Source: Euborellia annulipes
Lineage: Eukaryota > Arthropoda > Insecta > Dermaptera > Anisolabididae
Assembly: GCA_023213315.1 (NCBI GenBank)
Contig: JAKCPI010015030.1
Span: 47,774-111,773 of the forward strand
DNA: 64,000 bases
Direction: 5' to 3'
How positions within the stretch are numbered: position 1 is the first letter of the stretch; each line of letters opens with the position of its first letter. Under the pieces are notes generated by a model. The model did no database searches, was not told the DNA's origin, and was given only the letters and a program-made list of their open reading frames with translations. Position numbers and translations under genes: made by a program. Below, piece by piece: positions 63,382-64,000 of the stretch.

Positions 63382-64000
63382 CTGAAAAATAAAAAAATAA
63401 TATAATAAATAAATTTATTCTATTTAAGGTATATTTTTCAAGAGAATTAGGGTAGCAGGATGGTTTTAAGCCCCAGTGGTCATTGATCTTCAATAATATT
63501 TTTTAAAGAAAAATTGTTTTGTTGTAAATTTTTAAATTATCAAGACACTATTCATTCAAACCTAAATCAAAGGCATCAAATTGGGATGACTTACTTGTTG
63601 AAATTGTAAAGAAAAAATTTAATTCCTAACAATAAAATTTAATAAAAAAATTCTATCATATATTGATTTGAATTGAACTATCTTTAATTGATGATTGAAT
63701 GAAATTTATTGGAAAGATTTTCTATATAAGAATCTATTTATAGGGTCTACTATTAAAAATAAAAAAATTATCTGATATTTGATTTAAATAAATTATGAAT
63801 GAATTATGGTCTATATAAATAATTTCCAACCGGAGGGGGGAGCCAACACATTGTTATTATTCGGGTAATTGTAGTTTTGTTTTTTTCTAATAAAGTTTTT
63901 ATTATTATTTTTTTAACCTCTATTAAAAAAATAGGTGTGGAAGCGAAGAAATTTTTTTCGGGGAGGTGTAATAAAATTAAGTTTGGAAACTGCTTGTCTA
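63382..64000. other. unassigned AT-rich end
   Basis: AT-rich, nothing recognised except possible intron of the - strand segments. No repeats of the families described. Confidence 0.4.

Overview
The window is eukaryotic, strongly A+T-rich (roughly two thirds by eye) and almost gene-free. It comes from an invertebrate animal, most likely an arthropod, but I cannot name the species. The reasons are one spliced UNC-93-like exon, a tRNA-derived SINE family, an I/Jockey-type LINE tail, PIF/Harbinger, hAT, pogo and TTAA elements, and no dense bacterial-type coding. There are no rRNA genes, free-standing tRNA genes, CRISPR arrays or operons. Family names F1-F9 and STEM are mine, and most boundaries are good to a few bases only.

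The dominant repeat is F1, about 660 bp, present in about 26 complete or broken copies from one end of the window to the other. It has no coding capacity, a palindrome at each end and a CA/TG-rich core. Other families are F2 (long inverted arms), F3 (GTCT-rich start and GC-rich end), F4 (TTAA-flanked), F5 (foldback with an inner palindrome), F6 (PIF/Harbinger), F7, F8 (1.5 kb with mirrored subterminal motifs) and F9 (hAT). STEM is a set of inverted-repeat elements, each carrying a stem-loop followed by AATAAA and often flanked by 12-16 bp target duplications.

Layout. 1-12 kb: F1 copies, SINEs, a pogo-like element and blank AT-rich DNA. 12-16 kb: F4 carrying F2, then a head-to-head F1 pair with a 108-bp insert and two SINEs. 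17-19.5 kb: F3 hit by a LINE, which was hit by a PIF/Harbinger element. 20.6-24.2 kb: F5, then F7 holding F4 holding F8. 24.5-32.4 kb: F1 copies, F2, F3, F4, a hAT element and a solitary hairpin. 32.4-35.7 kb: a STEM element split by F6, itself carrying two STEM elements and F7. 36.5-46.5 kb: F1 copies, one of which is spread over 4.6 kb by F6, a STEM element and a SINE. 46.7-57.9 kb: more of the same families, two STEM elements with 14-bp duplications and a hAT element.

The only confident host coding sequence is one exon of an UNC-93-like membrane protein at 58.3-58.6 kb (+ strand). From 60.2 kb to the end, repeats thin out and five exon-like segments with good splice signals lie on the - strand. 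They may be a second gene or a non-coding transcript. The window therefore reads as intergenic or large-intron DNA built by repeated nested insertion, and the nests give a relative age order of the families.
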